In this document: positions 31,369 through 42,600 of the stretch, one piece after another | Numbering within the stretch: position 1 is the stretch's first letter | How the letters are laid out: each line of letters begins with the position of its first letter | DNA from: Symbiodinium natans | Lineage: Eukaryota; Sar; Dinophyceae; Suessiales; Symbiodiniaceae | DNA: 64,000 nt | Assembly (NCBI GenBank): GCA_905221605.1 | Contig: CAJNDS010002366.1 | Span: forward strand, 202,001-266,000 | Reading direction: 5' to 3' | Program-made: the position numbers and the translations under genes | The notes under the pieces: generated by a model | The model's database searches: none | What the model was told of the DNA's origin: nothing | The model's input: only the letters and a program-made list of their open reading frames with translations

Positions 31369-31369
31369 T
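31328..31369 (+). repeat. poly-G tract
   Basis: About 40 Gs with two interruptions. Frames give polyglycine/polyproline. Confidence 0.92.
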
Positions 31370-31419
31370 GCTGCTGGGTGTACTAACGGAGGGTGCTCTT
31401 CCTGGTGTTGGGTTTTCAG

Positions 31420-31593
31420 TCCAAAGTGTCATAAGCTTTCCCGCGGTGTCAGCATCAGAAGTTTCACAGCTTGGGCCATGGCCCGAGGCCGGAATTGAGG
31501 CCTTGCAGGCGGTCATGGCGGCTCTCGACAAAGACTCGCAGAAGACGGAAGCAGTTGACCAGCAAGCCGAGTGTCGAACCGGGTGTGTACCAG
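31420..31593 (+). CDS. candidate exon ending at a family-1 element
   Basis: Acceptor GTGTTGGGTTTTCAG. With two leading bases the frame reads QSVISFPAVSASEVSQLG, then ALQAVMAALDKDSQKTEA and stays open to the left end of the family-1 element, where CCAG is followed by GC (a possible GC donor). Helical second half. Unknown protein. Confidence 0.48.
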
Positions 31594-31855
31594 GCTGGGC
31601 CGTTAGGCCCTATAATAGTCCCCAGATATCAACCCCATAAAGCCCCTTTTTAAGGGGTTATAGGGTAGAGTCGACCCTATAAAGCCGCGTTTTAAGGGGT
31701 TATAGGGTATAATCGACCCTATAAAGCCACTTTTTAAGTGGTTATAGGGTATAATCCACCCTATAAAGCCCATTTTTTTAAGGGGTTATAGGGTATAATC
31801 CACCCCATAAAGCCCCTTTTTTAAGGGGTTCTAGGGTATAATCGACCATGCTGGC
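31588..31855. mobile_element. family-1 element with five-fold internal tandem expansion
   Basis: TACCAGGCTGGGCCGTTAGG at the left and ATCGACCATGCTGGCA at the right. Inside, a ~48-bp unit, CCCTATAAAGCC followed by TTTTTAAGGGGTTATAGGG, is repeated five times with small changes. Confidence 0.75.
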
Positions 31856-31864
31856 AGCATGCCG

Positions 31865-31922
31865 GGTTTAGGGTTTAGGGTTTAGGGTTTAGGGTTTAGG
31901 GTTTAGGGATTAGGGTTTAGGG
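31865..31922 (+). repeat. TTTAGGG array
   Basis: Eight units, starting 10 bp after the family-1 element. Confidence 0.88.
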
Positions 31923-31991
31923 CTTACTCGAACCTCGACTTGCGGATCGACTGCACGAGCCTCCGCGTTCTGAAAAGAGGGTCAAGGGCAT

Positions 31992-32150
31992 CCCAGGATG
32001 GGCCCCATTAGGCCCCTAGGGTTTAGGGTTAAGGGTTTGGGGTTTAGGATTTAGGGTTTAAGGTTTAGGGTTTAGGGCCCTATAATCCCCAGAGTCAACC
32101 CTAGGAAGGGCCGTTTTCAGGAGTTGTAGGGTAGAATAGCCCATGCTGGT
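31992..32150. mobile_element. family-1 element interrupted by telomere-type repeat
   Basis: The left end CCCAGGATGGGCC..ATTAGGCCC is followed by a degenerate TTTAGGG array (32016-32077) and then by the rest of the element, CCCTATAATCCCC to TAGCCCATGCTGG. The interruption falls at the GGCCC/TATAATCC site. Confidence 0.7.
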
Positions 32151-32540
32151 CACGCAGACGTCCAGGTTCTTAAGTTTCTTAAGGGGGACCTCGGGGATGG
32201 TGGTGTCTTCACTCGGTGCCCAAAAAAAGCAAGGGAGTGGGACCTCAAGGATTTGGGGAGGCTTCGAGGTTTGTGAGTTTTTGTGGCGGCGTTTCATTCC
32301 TGAGGGGTGGCCGAGAAGCTGTTAAGTGGCATGGTGGGCATAGATCACATCAACGAGTCCGGACAGACAGAAAAGAGATGTTTAGCCCATGCTTCTGCTT
32401 GTCCTTGCATGCTGAGGCCAAGACAGTCCCATTGAGCAGCCAAGGCTCGCACACGTGAGTCGGATGAGGTTGAGGCTTTTGAGTTTTGAGTTCAGTCCCG
32501 ATACTGCGCTGTCCTTTCCAAGCCCCCCCATTTCTGGGCT

Positions 32541-32632
32541 GCCAGGATGGGCTTTCAGGCCCTATAACCCTCCAAAACAGCCCTATAAAGGCCTGAGGAA
32601 GGGTGAAAAGGGCCAAATAGCCCATCCTGGTA
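32541..32632. mobile_element. family-1 element
   Basis: GCCAGGATGGGCTTTCAGG at the left; AAATAGCCCATCCTGGTA at the right; core CCCTATAACCC. Confidence 0.7.
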
Positions 32633-32977
32633 GTGGTTTGGGTTTGGGGGCCCACTGGTCGTGCGGCCATCTCTTTCTCACAGAGGCATCGCGACTCTAG
32701 AATATTCTATGAAGATCTCAAGCGACCGAACTTGGGCAACACAGCACGGGTTAAGACTCCGCTAGACGTTTGGGAAACACTGGTGTCTTGCAGCTTCTGC
32801 GCCGTTGAAACTGTTACAAACCATGTCGGTACCATTGGCGTAGTTTCGAGAGAGACACAGTCGTGGATGCATGTGCCATGCATGTAAGCACAGCGCTGCG
32901 TCAGGCAGCAGGGCCTTCATAATATAGGTACAGTCAGTAAAGTGGCGCATAAAGTCTGCTTCCTGTGGTTCCTAACC

Positions 32978-33550
32978 CTAGGCGGTCCTTGCCCCAGCCA
33001 AACCCTGGGCCTCAAATCCTCGGGCAACTGGGGCATAGCGACCTCGAGCCACTCCTTCCCGAAAGTTCTGCAGGCGCTGCCTCGACAGCAGCGATCTCCG
33101 AAGCGGTCCCGGCCTCTCTAGGGATTCGGGTGGACGCTTGAGAGAAGACAGGGTCTTCAGAAAAAGTTGACGGCTTAGCTCACTTGAGGTTGGGGTTCGG
33201 GCTGGACCCAAGCGGGACAGAATAGCTGGAGCAGCAGTCTTCTTCGTAAGAATCACCGTAGCCTCTTTCCCCATTTGTCTCAGTCTCTGCTCTCTTTGAG
33301 CGACAAGAGTTCTCGCAGCAGAGCCGTGAACTTTGGCAGACTCTGGCAGTGCCCAACAGCAAGATGGACACTTGCAAATCTTGTCGCCCCTGCAAGAGCT
33401 AGTCATTGTGGATCCCGCGGAGTATCCTAGGAACGCCCGCCCCCTAGAGAGAACGCCGCACAGAATCCCGCAGAGTATTGCAGATACCCCAGCAGAGGAA
33501 TCTTGGACTGCCCACCCCAGAGAATTTTGCAGAGAATGTATGCACCACAT
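32978..33550 (-). CDS. possible minus-strand exon(s), Arg/Ser-rich
   Basis: A 190-codon frame on the minus strand. The middle and end (TLVAQREQRLRQMGKEAT, then ELSRQLFLKTLSSLKR) look like charged helices. No splice evidence was worked out, and a plus-strand frame overlaps at 33333-33668, so strand is unsure. Confidence 0.33.
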   Translation of the reverse strand: MWCIHSLQNSLGWAVQDSSAGVSAILCGILCGVLSRGRAFLGYSAGSTMTSSCRGDKICKCPSCCWALPESAKVHGSAARTLVAQREQRLRQMGKEATVILTKKTAAPAILSRLGPARTPTSSELSRQLFLKTLSSLKRPPESLERPGPLRRSLLSRQRLQNFREGVARGRYAPVARGFEAQGLAGARTA

Positions 33551-33937
33551 CCTTCAGAGTATTCCTGTTGTGCCCAAGTGCCTGTCAAGATGCCTGTTCT
33601 TTTTGGGGGGGAAGGTTCGACATAAGATTTTAAATGGCTTCTCCTACAGGTGCATGGTAGTGGCTTGAGAAGTCTTTCTGTGCCCTCGCTGCTTTGGACC
33701 AGGAGTAGGCCCTTATTCCGTTTTTTTTTCGCGTTGGGGTTCCCTTATAAGCCCTTTGAACCAAAACGGGCACCTTTTTTATTCCTGGGTTAAGGGTTTA
33801 GGGTTTAGGGTTTAGGTTACTCCAGGGTCTAGTTAACCCTTAAGCAGCCATTAAGGCTTCGGCGACCGCCTCAGTCGGGGGGCTCAGGATGTTTCGAGTC
33901 ACTGACGAAAGGGGTCGTGCACAGTGTAGCTGTTGGG

Positions 33938-34074
33938 ATTTAGGGTTTAGGGTTTAGGGTTTCGGGTTTAGGGTTTAGGGTTTCGGGTTTAGGGTTTAGG
34001 GTTTAGGGTTTAGGGTTCAGGGTTCAGGGTTCAGGGTTTAGGGTTTAGGGTTTAGGGTTTAGGGTTAGGGTTTT
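33938..34074 (+). repeat. TTTAGGG array
   Basis: About 19 units with TTTCGGG and TTCAGGG variants. Confidence 0.92.
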
Positions 34075-34507
34075 TGCCGGAGGATTGGGATGTTCGGGGT
34101 TCAAGGCTTTGGGGGTTTCGGATGCTAAGGGTTTCTGTGAATGTTATAGGGCTTGGCAGGGAGATCTCATTAGCGAAATGGATCAGGATGAAGGCGTGAC
34201 GTTTTCCGGATCATACAGGTTCAAGAGTTCGGGCTTGAGGGTCTATGGTGTGCTGCCCGCGTCCGCAAATGGTTGAGGGCGGGATGAGCCGCTATTAAGG
34301 ATCACGCGAAACCAGTGGCCGTATTGTAGAGCCTCCCTTTTCGGGCTGAGTGGGGAGTCACTGCTTTCATCAAGGGCCAGAGCTTCAGGATCTGAATTTG
34401 GGGATACCTAGGGTGTAGATGGGTGTAGGCATGCTGCATGCTGCTGTGGGGGGCTTCGCCGTAGTTTGCCATATAGCACATCTCACAATCTTCTATCTTT
34501 TCCACAG

Positions 34508-34666
34508 CGACTCATCCGAAATCGAGGTGGCATCCGCGGAGGACGCTCGAGGTCAGGGGCTGGCACACTTGGTGGAAGCCTCAGACCTTGAATCCATAAA
34601 ACCCAGTTCCTTTTGCTGGTGGTTCTTCTCCTGCGGGCTTTTTTTTCGTTGGGCTCGGGGCACCAG
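34508..34666 (+). CDS. candidate exon with a predicted membrane segment
   Basis: Acceptor ATCTTCTATCTTTTCCACAG and donor AG/GTGAGTGAG are both close to the general eukaryotic consensus. One leading base, then DSSEIEVASAEDARGQGL, HLVEASDLESIKP, and a strongly hydrophobic Trp/Phe-rich stretch, SSFCWWFFSCGLFFRWA. An acidic region followed by a membrane span is the only functional hint. Confidence 0.55.
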
Positions 34667-35144
34667 GTGAGTGAGTGAGCTGACCGACGCCCACGGCATG
34701 TCCCCACAAAACATTCAACCCTCATCCCGTGCATAAGCTAAGAGGTAGGCTGCCGGGCCGGGGGGGGGGGACCTGTTTGGTGCACGGGCAAAAAGCCAGC
34801 TCACTCAGTCACCTGCCGGCCCTATAGGCGGGACCCCGGAGACGTTACTTTTCGTTTTGCTGCAGGTGTAGGAGGCACGCTTCTTTTGTTGCTGCAGGTG
34901 GAGGGGGGGGGGGGTCTGTTCTTGTTGCGCGCGTGTGCGCACTCATTGTTCCCGGCAGACCGAGAACCTTCTTTCCCGATGCAGCCATTTAGGTCAGGTT
35001 CTATGTGGCTTACAGGGCTTATACTCAAAAGCCGTTTGGGGTGTTGTGCTTTCTGGTTTCCAGCTGTGGGCCTTGCGGTACAATGGGCCCTGAGGGTTTG
35101 AGGACTTTCGCGGTTTAGCGAGTGTAGTGGCGAACTTCTTCCTC

Positions 35145-35262
35145 GATAACCCCTTAAAGATGCCCCATATAGGGTGGACTATGGCGATTCTAGAGCCCTC
35201 CTAAACCCTAAACCCTAAACCCTAAACCCTGTTGGTTATGGGCCTAACGGCCCATCCTAGTA
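35145..35262. mobile_element. family-1 element interrupted by CCCTAAA repeat
   Basis: Inverted orientation. ACCCCTTAAAGATGCCCCAT to CTAGAGCCC, then CCCTAAA units (35202-35230) and GTTGGTTATG, then GGCCTAACGGCCCATCCTAG. Read on the other strand, the interruption is at the same GGCCC site as in the copies at 31992 and 49113. Confidence 0.65.
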
Positions 35263-35277
35263 GGGGTTCATCCTCAG

Positions 35278-35335
35278 GTGGGCGAGATGGACGCGGAGCT
35301 CCGAGCGCGGCACCCTGGGTGCGGCCAACCACAGG
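35278..35335 (+). CDS. candidate short exon ending at GTTTAGGG
   Basis: Acceptor AGGGGTTCATCCTCAG lies 16 bp beyond a family-1 element. Reads VGEMDAELRARHPGCGQP in phase 0 and ends exactly at GTTTAGGG. Unknown protein. Confidence 0.45.
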
Positions 35336-35448
35336 GTTTAGGGTTTAGGGTTTAGGGTTTAGGGTTTAGGGTTCAGGGTTTAGGGTTTAGGGTTTAGGGT
35401 TTAGGGTTCAGGGTTCAGGGTTCAGGGTTTAGGGTTTGGGGTTTAGGC
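35336..35448 (+). repeat. TTTAGGG array starting at donor
   Basis: About 16 units with TTCAGGG variants toward the right. Confidence 0.92.
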
Positions 35449-35458
35449 TTGGCATGTT

Positions 35459-35540
35459 CCTCCTTATACTATCAATCCTTAATAGGGATTATAGTACCCC
35501 CTATTCAATAATCCCTATTACGGGCTGTTAGCAGAAGGGG
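35459..35540. mobile_element. family-3 element, diverged
   Basis: CCTTATACTATCAATCC, AATAGGGATTATAGTACCCC, AATCCCTATTACGGG; the right terminal repeat is eroded. Confidence 0.55.
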
Positions 35541-35951
35541 GAACGTCCCAACGTAAGGCTTCTGAGGTGTTGGGGGAATCGGATTGGGACATTTACGTAT
35601 ATGGTTCCTTGATAATTATACTACAATTATTTCCCCCAAAACCCTCTTCTTATGATTCAGGCCCCTATGTTCCGGAATGTCCCCAAAGCCTCAACGTACC
35701 CTCTGCCGAGGTACTCTGAACGAACGAGTCAAACATGTCGCCCAAAGGTGGGGATTCTCGAAAATAGGGGCACCCCTGAGATACCCCCTAAAAAACACTA
35801 CAAATCCTTTCAAAAGAAGCCCCCAAAAGGGCGCCCCCAACCCTAAACCCTAAACTGGGTCCTTGTTGAATTCAATTTTACATTTTTGTCCTATTAATTC
35901 CCAATAAGGAATAAAAATGATAATTCTTAATATGACCCCAACAAGGAAGCA

Positions 35952-36014
35952 ATAAACCCTAAACCCTAAACCCTAAACCCTAAACCCTAAACCCTAAACC
36001 CTAAACCCTAAACC
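35952..36014 (-). repeat. CCCTAAA array before exon
   Basis: Nine units; 32 bp before the exon at 36047. Confidence 0.9.
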
Positions 36015-36046
36015 CCCTATGTTCGGAAGCATCGGAAAACCCTCAG

Positions 36047-36141
36047 GTTGAGCTCAACTCCCGGCTGCGCCTCCTCACTGCTGACCTCAAGGGTGAGATC
36101 ATGTCCGCCCGGCCCTCGGACCAACGCGGAGCCCAAAAGCA
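36047..36141 (+). CDS. candidate exon with C-rich array before and G-rich array after
   Basis: Acceptor CATCGGAAAACCCTCAG. Phase 0: VELNSRLRLLTADLKGEI then MSARPSDQRGAQK, ending exactly at GTTTAGGG. Leucine-spaced helix, high third-position GC. An internal GTGAGA donor (after 36091) is an alternative. Unknown protein. Confidence 0.5.
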
Positions 36142-36200
36142 GTTTAGGGTTTAGGGTCTAGGGTCTAGGGTGTAGGGTGTAGGGTTTAGGGTTTAGGGTG
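36142..36200 (+). repeat. TTTAGGG array starting at donor
   Basis: Eight units, including TCTAGGG and TGTAGGG variants. Confidence 0.85.
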
Positions 36201-36270
36201 TTAGAATCCTTATAATCCAGCCTATTTTGGGCCTTTTAAGGGGTTATAGGGTAGAATAGCCCAAGCTGGG
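36200..36270. mobile_element. family-1 element, truncated at left
   Basis: Only the right part is clear: GGGCCTTTTAAGGGGTTATA then AGAATAGCCCAAGCTGGG. Confidence 0.5.
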
Positions 36271-36652
36271 ATCCAAAAGCACGAGCAGCCCAGCTGCGCT
36301 TTGAGCCGATTGGATGATTTCATGTTGGAATTCAGGGTTTGGGGCTTTGGCGCCGCTTCACTTGGTTATGCATTGAGCTTTGAGAGTTAGGGAAGTTAGG
36401 GTCAGCATTCAGGCGCTCTGTGTTGGTGTGCGTGTGTGAGCCCTGATTCTAGAAGCTAAGGGTTCGGGCATTGTGATGCCTGAGCAGCGCATACGTAGCG
36501 CTAGCAAGCGCAGTTTCTGTGCAAATCTGGACTTGCACATTTCTTTGTCAGCGATGTTTTGGGAACTTTTATAAATCCGAAAAAGGCGCAAGATATTTTT
36601 TCCCAAACCTTATTCCCTCTTTTTTATTTCCTGGGGATCCCGAATTCCTAAA

Positions 36653-36677
36653 CCGGGGGGGGGGGGGGGGGGGGGGT
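36653..36677 (+). repeat. poly-G tract
   Basis: A run of about 22 Gs. Simple sequence. Confidence 0.9.
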
Positions 36678-37359
36678 CCTGATGTTTTTTGTAGAATATA
36701 TTCCCTCAGCCCCTTTCGCGAAGTCCAAACGAGCGGGATCCGAAATCTTATTCCCTGAATGTTGTTATCTGAATGGTTTTCCACAAGGCCTAAGGATGGG
36801 GACCCCTGAATCCTAGCGATTCCTGGAGAGGAGAGAGCCCTTAAATTCTAACGGCTGAACCTACTTCTCAAAACACATGTCGCTACATCCTAGCGAGCGA
36901 GCTCCCTTCATCTTTTTCCCTTAATTTCATTCCTTAATTCTCATTCGTTTAGGATTTAGCGAGCCAAATTTAAGCCCTGTGGGGGAGGAGTGTCAAAAGA
37001 AGCAAAATCTTCTCCTGAAGCTTTAAGGACCTTGATTCTTTGAATCCAAATGGTTTAGGATTTTCACGGTAAGATTCAGTGAATAAGGTTTCGGGAACGA
37101 TATGTGTCATTGCTACTCTTTTTTTCGGATTTAAGGATCCCACTCTTTAGGCTTACACTGGGGACGCGACGCCATGGAGTTGGGATGCAAGTGGGCCCCC
37201 ACGGAATATGCACATTTTGGTCAAGTGCATTCTTGAAGTGGTCCAACTATTCTGAGTTTCTCAAGGGCCCCAAAATTGAAGCCCTGAACGGGCCTACGCT
37301 CTGAACATGTCCCCCAGCTCTGCACAAAGCTTCCTTGTCGCCTCAAACGAAGCCAGTTG

Positions 37360-37512
37360 CCCTAAACCCTAAACCCTAAACCCTAAACCCTAAACCCTAA
37401 ACCCTAAACCCTAAACCCTAAACCCTAACCCTAACCCTAAACCCTAAACCCTAAACCCTAACCCTAAACCCTAAACCCTAAACCCTAAACCCTAAACCCT
37501 AAACCCTAAACC
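37360..37512 (-). repeat. CCCTAAA array before exon
   Basis: About 21 units, with four shortened CCCTAA units in the middle (vertebrate/ciliate-like length). Ends 23 bp before the exon at 37536. Confidence 0.93.
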
Positions 37513-37535
37513 TGAACCCCATATTTCCAAAGCAG

Positions 37536-37635
37536 GATGTGGCCGCGCGCATTGCGGCTGCCGAGGCCGCCGTCGGTGGCATCGAGGTGCATTTGCCGGA
37601 ATGCCGGCTTCATTGGGGAAGAGGAAATATGGGGG
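37536..37635 (+). CDS. candidate exon, Ala-rich helix
   Basis: Acceptor CCCCATATTTCCAAAGCAG. Phase 0: DVAARIAAAEAAVGGIE, then either a GTGCAT donor at 37587 or on to VHLPECRLHWGRGNMG and a GTTTTAGGG donor at 37636. Unknown protein. Confidence 0.48.
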
Positions 37636-38847
37636 GTTTTAGGGTTTAGCGTTTAGGGTTTAGGAGGGGTTTGCGATATTAGGGGGTACCTTGTTGGGGT
37701 CCTTTCTTATAAGGGGATCCTACTATTGGGGGGTCTATTTTGGGGAGGTCCCCCTATTTTCGTACAAAAAACCCCAAATTAAGTATTGTTGTGACTCCCA
37801 TATCTTGGTTTGCCTGAAAATTGTAGCATCGTTGTTTTACATTACATGCCTCAATCCACGTTTCAGTGGGAAAGAAGCGCTGTGACTAGCCCGGAATGAG
37901 TCATTTCGGGGGTTTCTTGGCGGGAAAAAGTCCCAAGCTGCGATTGTTATGTCATGTGGTGCATTAGGGTCCTTCTTATGAGGGAATCTTACTATTTCGG
38001 GGTCTAAATTAGCGGTCCCCGACTTTCGCAAACCCATCGATTCTAAGAGACTCCGCAACTCGTGCCTACTGAGGCCAAGCTCTCCAGCGATCTCGATACC
38101 GTCTGCGAGGATGGGCCTTTTGAGATCAGATATAAGCTGGCTTGGGCCTAAGCCCTAAACCCTGAACCCTACACCCTAAACCCTAAACCCTAAAAGCAAG
38201 TCAGGCGTTCAGGATGGTCGGCGTAGGGCATTACATTCGAAGACAAGGAATCACGGTTGTGTGCAAGGTTTCGGGTTTAGGTTTTAGGGTTTAAGGTTTA
38301 GGGTTTAGGGTATAGGGAACATGTTTTAGGCATTGCCCTTTTCTCTGAAGGACTTCCGTGCGTGCCTCGAGAGCCTCAACAAGGTGCGCTTTCCGTGTCT
38401 CAGGTCGTAAGTACACCTTCTTTGATTCGAAACCTAAACCCCAAAATCTTTCTCAGCGCGGCTCATGTCACAGTATCGCTCTGTCGCTTCCATTTGATGC
38501 TGGCCTTCTTCATCAACATTGTTCACGTGATCCCTACCATTTCCAGCGCACTGTTGAGCCATGTAAAGTTCTAGCTGTACGAAACAAGATCAAGAGCCCA
38601 CGCCTCTGTGCAAGGCCCTGCAAGGCCTGCGGCGGTATCTAAAGGTAGTCCAACGAGTCGAAAGTTACATGTCCTGAGGTGCTGCTTTTCGCAGATCTCT
38701 CACACATCTTTGAACAATCCCTAAACCCTAAACCAAAAAACCCTAAACCCTAAACCCTAAACCCTAAACCCTAAACCCCAGTAGAAACTAAAAGCCAGGC
38801 AAGCCTCAGCACTCCCGGCAACTGGGGTCCCCAGTCTTCCTGCAAAG

Positions 38848-38905
38848 CCGAGCCAGGCGGAGCTGGTGCCCAGGATGAAGGCCCTGGAGGACCCTCCTCA
38901 AGGGG
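38848..38905 (+). CDS. candidate short exon ending at GTTTAGGG
   Basis: Acceptor CCCAGTCTTCCTGCAAAG. Phase 0: PSQAELVPRMKALEDPPQ. CCCTAAA array upstream (38721-38780), TTTAGGG array starting at its donor. Possibly an earlier exon of the gene at 39627. Confidence 0.48.
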
Positions 38906-38982
38906 GTTTAGGGTTTAGGGTTTAGGGTTTAGGGTTTAGGGTTTAGGGTTTAGGGTTTAGGGTTTAGGGTTTAGGGTTTAGG
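38906..38982 (+). repeat. TTTAGGG array starting at donor
   Basis: Eleven near-perfect units. Confidence 0.93.
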
Positions 38983-39626
38983 GGTGCACGGTTTGTTGTA
39001 AGGTTTATAGTTGAGGGCTGCTGGGGTGTTGGGCTTCAATGCCTTCAAAATTTTTGCGATTGCCAAAGGCCACAGGTAAGGTGTGTAAGCTTGCACAAGT
39101 CAGCGCGCACGGCAAGAATAGAACAAACAGACACACACACACAGACAAACTCAGCCAGCCATGCTGCAACAAGAACTGAAACACCCTCTGGACACCAAAC
39201 CCCATCCTGGCAATAAGGCTCGCTGTTTATGCCTTGTTGGAGTGTGAAATATGTCAGACTCTGGTTCTGAACAGTAAAGCGACGTATTCCAAGTCCAACA
39301 AGGAAGGCTAGAAGTGGGCACGAGCAAGTCTCAACATGACATCGTATCGTATCAGGCAGTCTGAATAGTCGGGTCACAAATGCCGAAAGAGCCACACGCT
39401 ACTTCAATCGAAGTCAAAGCTGGTTACCCATACACCAGTTGGGCAAGGGTTCCCAATATCAGATTTTCCCCCTGGAAGCGGCTACGTACAAGCATCCGGC
39501 TTGAGCGCATCTCACTTACTCTTTCACTTGGAGCAAGTCGAGGTGTTTGGTACTACATCCCGGGGCCGTCCTCTCTCGAAGAATCGAAGTCGAGCATGTT
39601 GTAGCAGAGCAATATTGTCGATGCAG

Positions 39627-42600
39627 GACCAGGCACATCGGACGAACTTGGTGCTGTCGACGATCCAGGAGGCGAAGAGGGTGAGAGGGTTACGAACTTC
39701 CCGAACACGTGAGGAAGACCGTGAAGACGATGGCACCAACATGTTGCAACTCCTTCTTCAAGACCCGAGCCTCAAGCCCTGGGCAGTGAATCCCAAACCA
39801 ACTCGGGAACATGGAATTTCTAAGCCTCATTACCACATGGCAGGCACCGAACCCAACGAATTTCAATCGCTTGTAAGGTCTGCCTCCTTAGGTCAGTTGG
39901 GTGTTGGAAAGGAAAGTCTCTCAGCAACGAACTGCTCTTCAGAAGACATCCTGGGTGAGTTTTTGTGGGGTCGTTGCGGTTTCGGGGCTCGAGTTTTTGG
40001 CGCCGAGGGTTGTCCAGAGGCTGCGTAAGGTTGAGTGCCTTCGAGTTCTGTATGTTTCCAAGGGTTCAGGTTCGCTAATGCTAGGTTAATGCTTGCAGGC
40101 GAAGTCACGAGACGTCACGGTCGAGCCTGCGACCCAGGTGTCCGCTGCCGGTGCATCTCGTTTTGGGTTTGACACGGCTCGCACCAGTCCCCGTGTGCGA
40201 GACCAGGCGGCACTCCCAGCATTTGCCAAACGAACTCTACACTACCGTTCACTCAAATCTTAACCCTAAACTCAGACCCGACAACCATTGGCCCCTCAAT
40301 CCAAGCTTAAACAGTCGGTCTAAGCAATCAAGACCCTCAAACCATATGTCTTGCTTGCCGGTTCGGGGTGCAGGGGGGGAGGGGGGAGGGGCGGGTGGGG
40401 TGCAAAGACCCCCACCACCCGCACCACTGCCCACCCCGAATCCATGCCGGGCATCCAAAGCTACTGTGAGTTACAAGTCCACACTACAATTTTATCATCC
40501 CTAAACCCCAAACCCCAAACCCTAAACCCTAAAGCCCTAAAGCCCTAAATCCTAAACCCTAAACCCTAAACCCTAAACCCTAAACCCTAATTTCCCTGTT
40601 TCCTTCAGCCTACGGCTCTCCCGAGGCAGCGGGAGCGCAGCCAGGACCTCACCTCAAAGAAAGTCGTTTGGGCTTTGGAGGTCATTGTAGCATTCATGGT
40701 TCCAAAGAGTTAGCTACTGTTTGCTTAAGAACCCCCAAAAAATATTAATCCCTATAGTACTCTTATAAGGAAGAATAGTTTTGTTTTTTTTTTTTTTTTG
40801 GGGGGGGGGGGGGGGTCTTAAGCAATTGGTAGTTAGGGGGGCCAGGGCCCCTTTAAAATGAGGGGCTTGGCTGAGGTGGGTTTGGCTGTAGATTGTTGCA
40901 ATCCGCAGTCCTGGTCCTCTGGTTCCCCTGCATAGTGTTTAGGGGTTTAGGGGTTTAGGGGTTTAGGGGTTTAGGGGTTTAGGGGTTTAGGGGTTTAGGG
41001 GTTTAGGGGTTTAGGTGCTCAAGCATAGCTGTACATTGCTTGGACTTTGTTTGCTCGGGGAGGGAGGGAGGGGAGGTTTGTCCCCTAAACCCTAAACCCT
41101 AAACCCTAAACCCTAAACCCTAAACCCTAAACCCTAAACCCTAAACCCTTCAATTCGCGATTGGGCTGTTGCGACTCGAGGGCTTATAGCACTTGCACAT
41201 GGAGTGCGAAGTTTTCAGGGTACGGATGTGTAAACCCTAAACCCTAAATTTACTAAACCCTAAACTCTAAACCCTAAACCCTAAACCTGTAGTTGGGGAA
41301 TGGGAGGGGGGGATCCCTGCATCCCTGAATCGGGTCCCCTTGCAGGACCTCCGGCCAGAGGCAGAAGCCGAGAACAAGGCAACTGGGATGTTGGCTTTAG
41401 GGTTCAGGGTTCAGGGTTTGTTCTCGGTGTTTGTTGTAGAGTTTCATGGCTGAGCTCAGGCGGCTTAGGGGATTTCGATGCGTTGTTGCTCTGACCAAGC
41501 CACCGCGGGTGTGTGGGTTTCGCTGGGCCTGTCTAGGAGCAGGTCTTGTTCGCTTATGTTGTGGGCTTAGCGCGAGACACAGGACGTAAGCCTACGAGCC
41601 TACACAGCCCCCTTGCAAATGCATACCAAACCCAAAGGCTGAATGCAAACCTTCAGACACCCTTCAGCAGCCCTAAACCCTAAACCCTAAACCCTAAACC
41701 CTAAACCCTAAACCCTAAACCCTAAACCCTAAACCCTAAACCCTTGTTCCCCATCCCTGAGCCTTGACCAAGGCTAAGCTGCTGATCCCCACGGGCCTGC
41801 GCCAGCGCCTGCATGGACTGAGCCCCGGGCCCTTCTTGCAGCGCAAGCACAGTAAGGAGGTTTAGGGTTTAGGGTTTAGGGTTTAGGGTTTAGGGTTTAG
41901 GGCCCCGTTGGTTCATCGGGATCTCCGGTAATTAATTATCATGTAGTGGCACGTTCAAAACGTGGTATAATCCCCATATCTGAGAACGTCTGCAAACACC
42001 ACAAGTCACTTTGCACGACAATCTGTCACGGAGGCCGTCCTCTTGCCTCGTCGAGAGTCCATTGTGCCAACCGAGATTTGGGTATACGCCAGCATGCTCT
42101 CGAGAAATGAGCCGGAGACAAGAAATGTAAGAATCGAGAGAAGGCCCAGACATGGAACCGACTCTCCATACTTCATCCATTGCCTCAAACTGTACATCAC
42201 GCAGGCAGGCAGGGAATGCATCAAAAGCCTGGCAAGCCGATTCTTACAGAAGTAGGGCGCGGGTGGAGCCTCACAGCATTTCCCGACGCAATGAGGAGGA
42301 CCTCACATCCCAAAGTCTACAACCGAAACGAAACGCTCAACCTCGACCATGCCCCTCTAAACATCACCTTGCACGTCAGCTATCAACGACTCCGAATGGA
42401 GCACGTTTGCAGGTCTAGTGTCCGCCCTGAGCTGGACACTGGGCCAGGCGTCGAGGGTGGGGAGCATGCAGGGTTGCAACGTGTAGATATGTGTATGCCC
42501 CTAAACCCTAAACCCTAAACCCTAAACCCATGCTAGTGTCGTCCAGCGATGCTAAGGTTCGCTGGAGTGCACGGGTTTAGGCGGAGAGTTTCGACTCAAA

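Noticed and set aside
31588-31855. CRISPR array
   Set aside because: Regular repeats but no unique spacers; the units are contiguous and part of an inverted-repeat element, and the genome is eukaryotic.
39045-39395. 116-codon minus-strand frame
   Set aside because: Partly a GT/AC repeat (VCVCVSVC) and lies where a plus-strand intron is predicted; no splice evidence.
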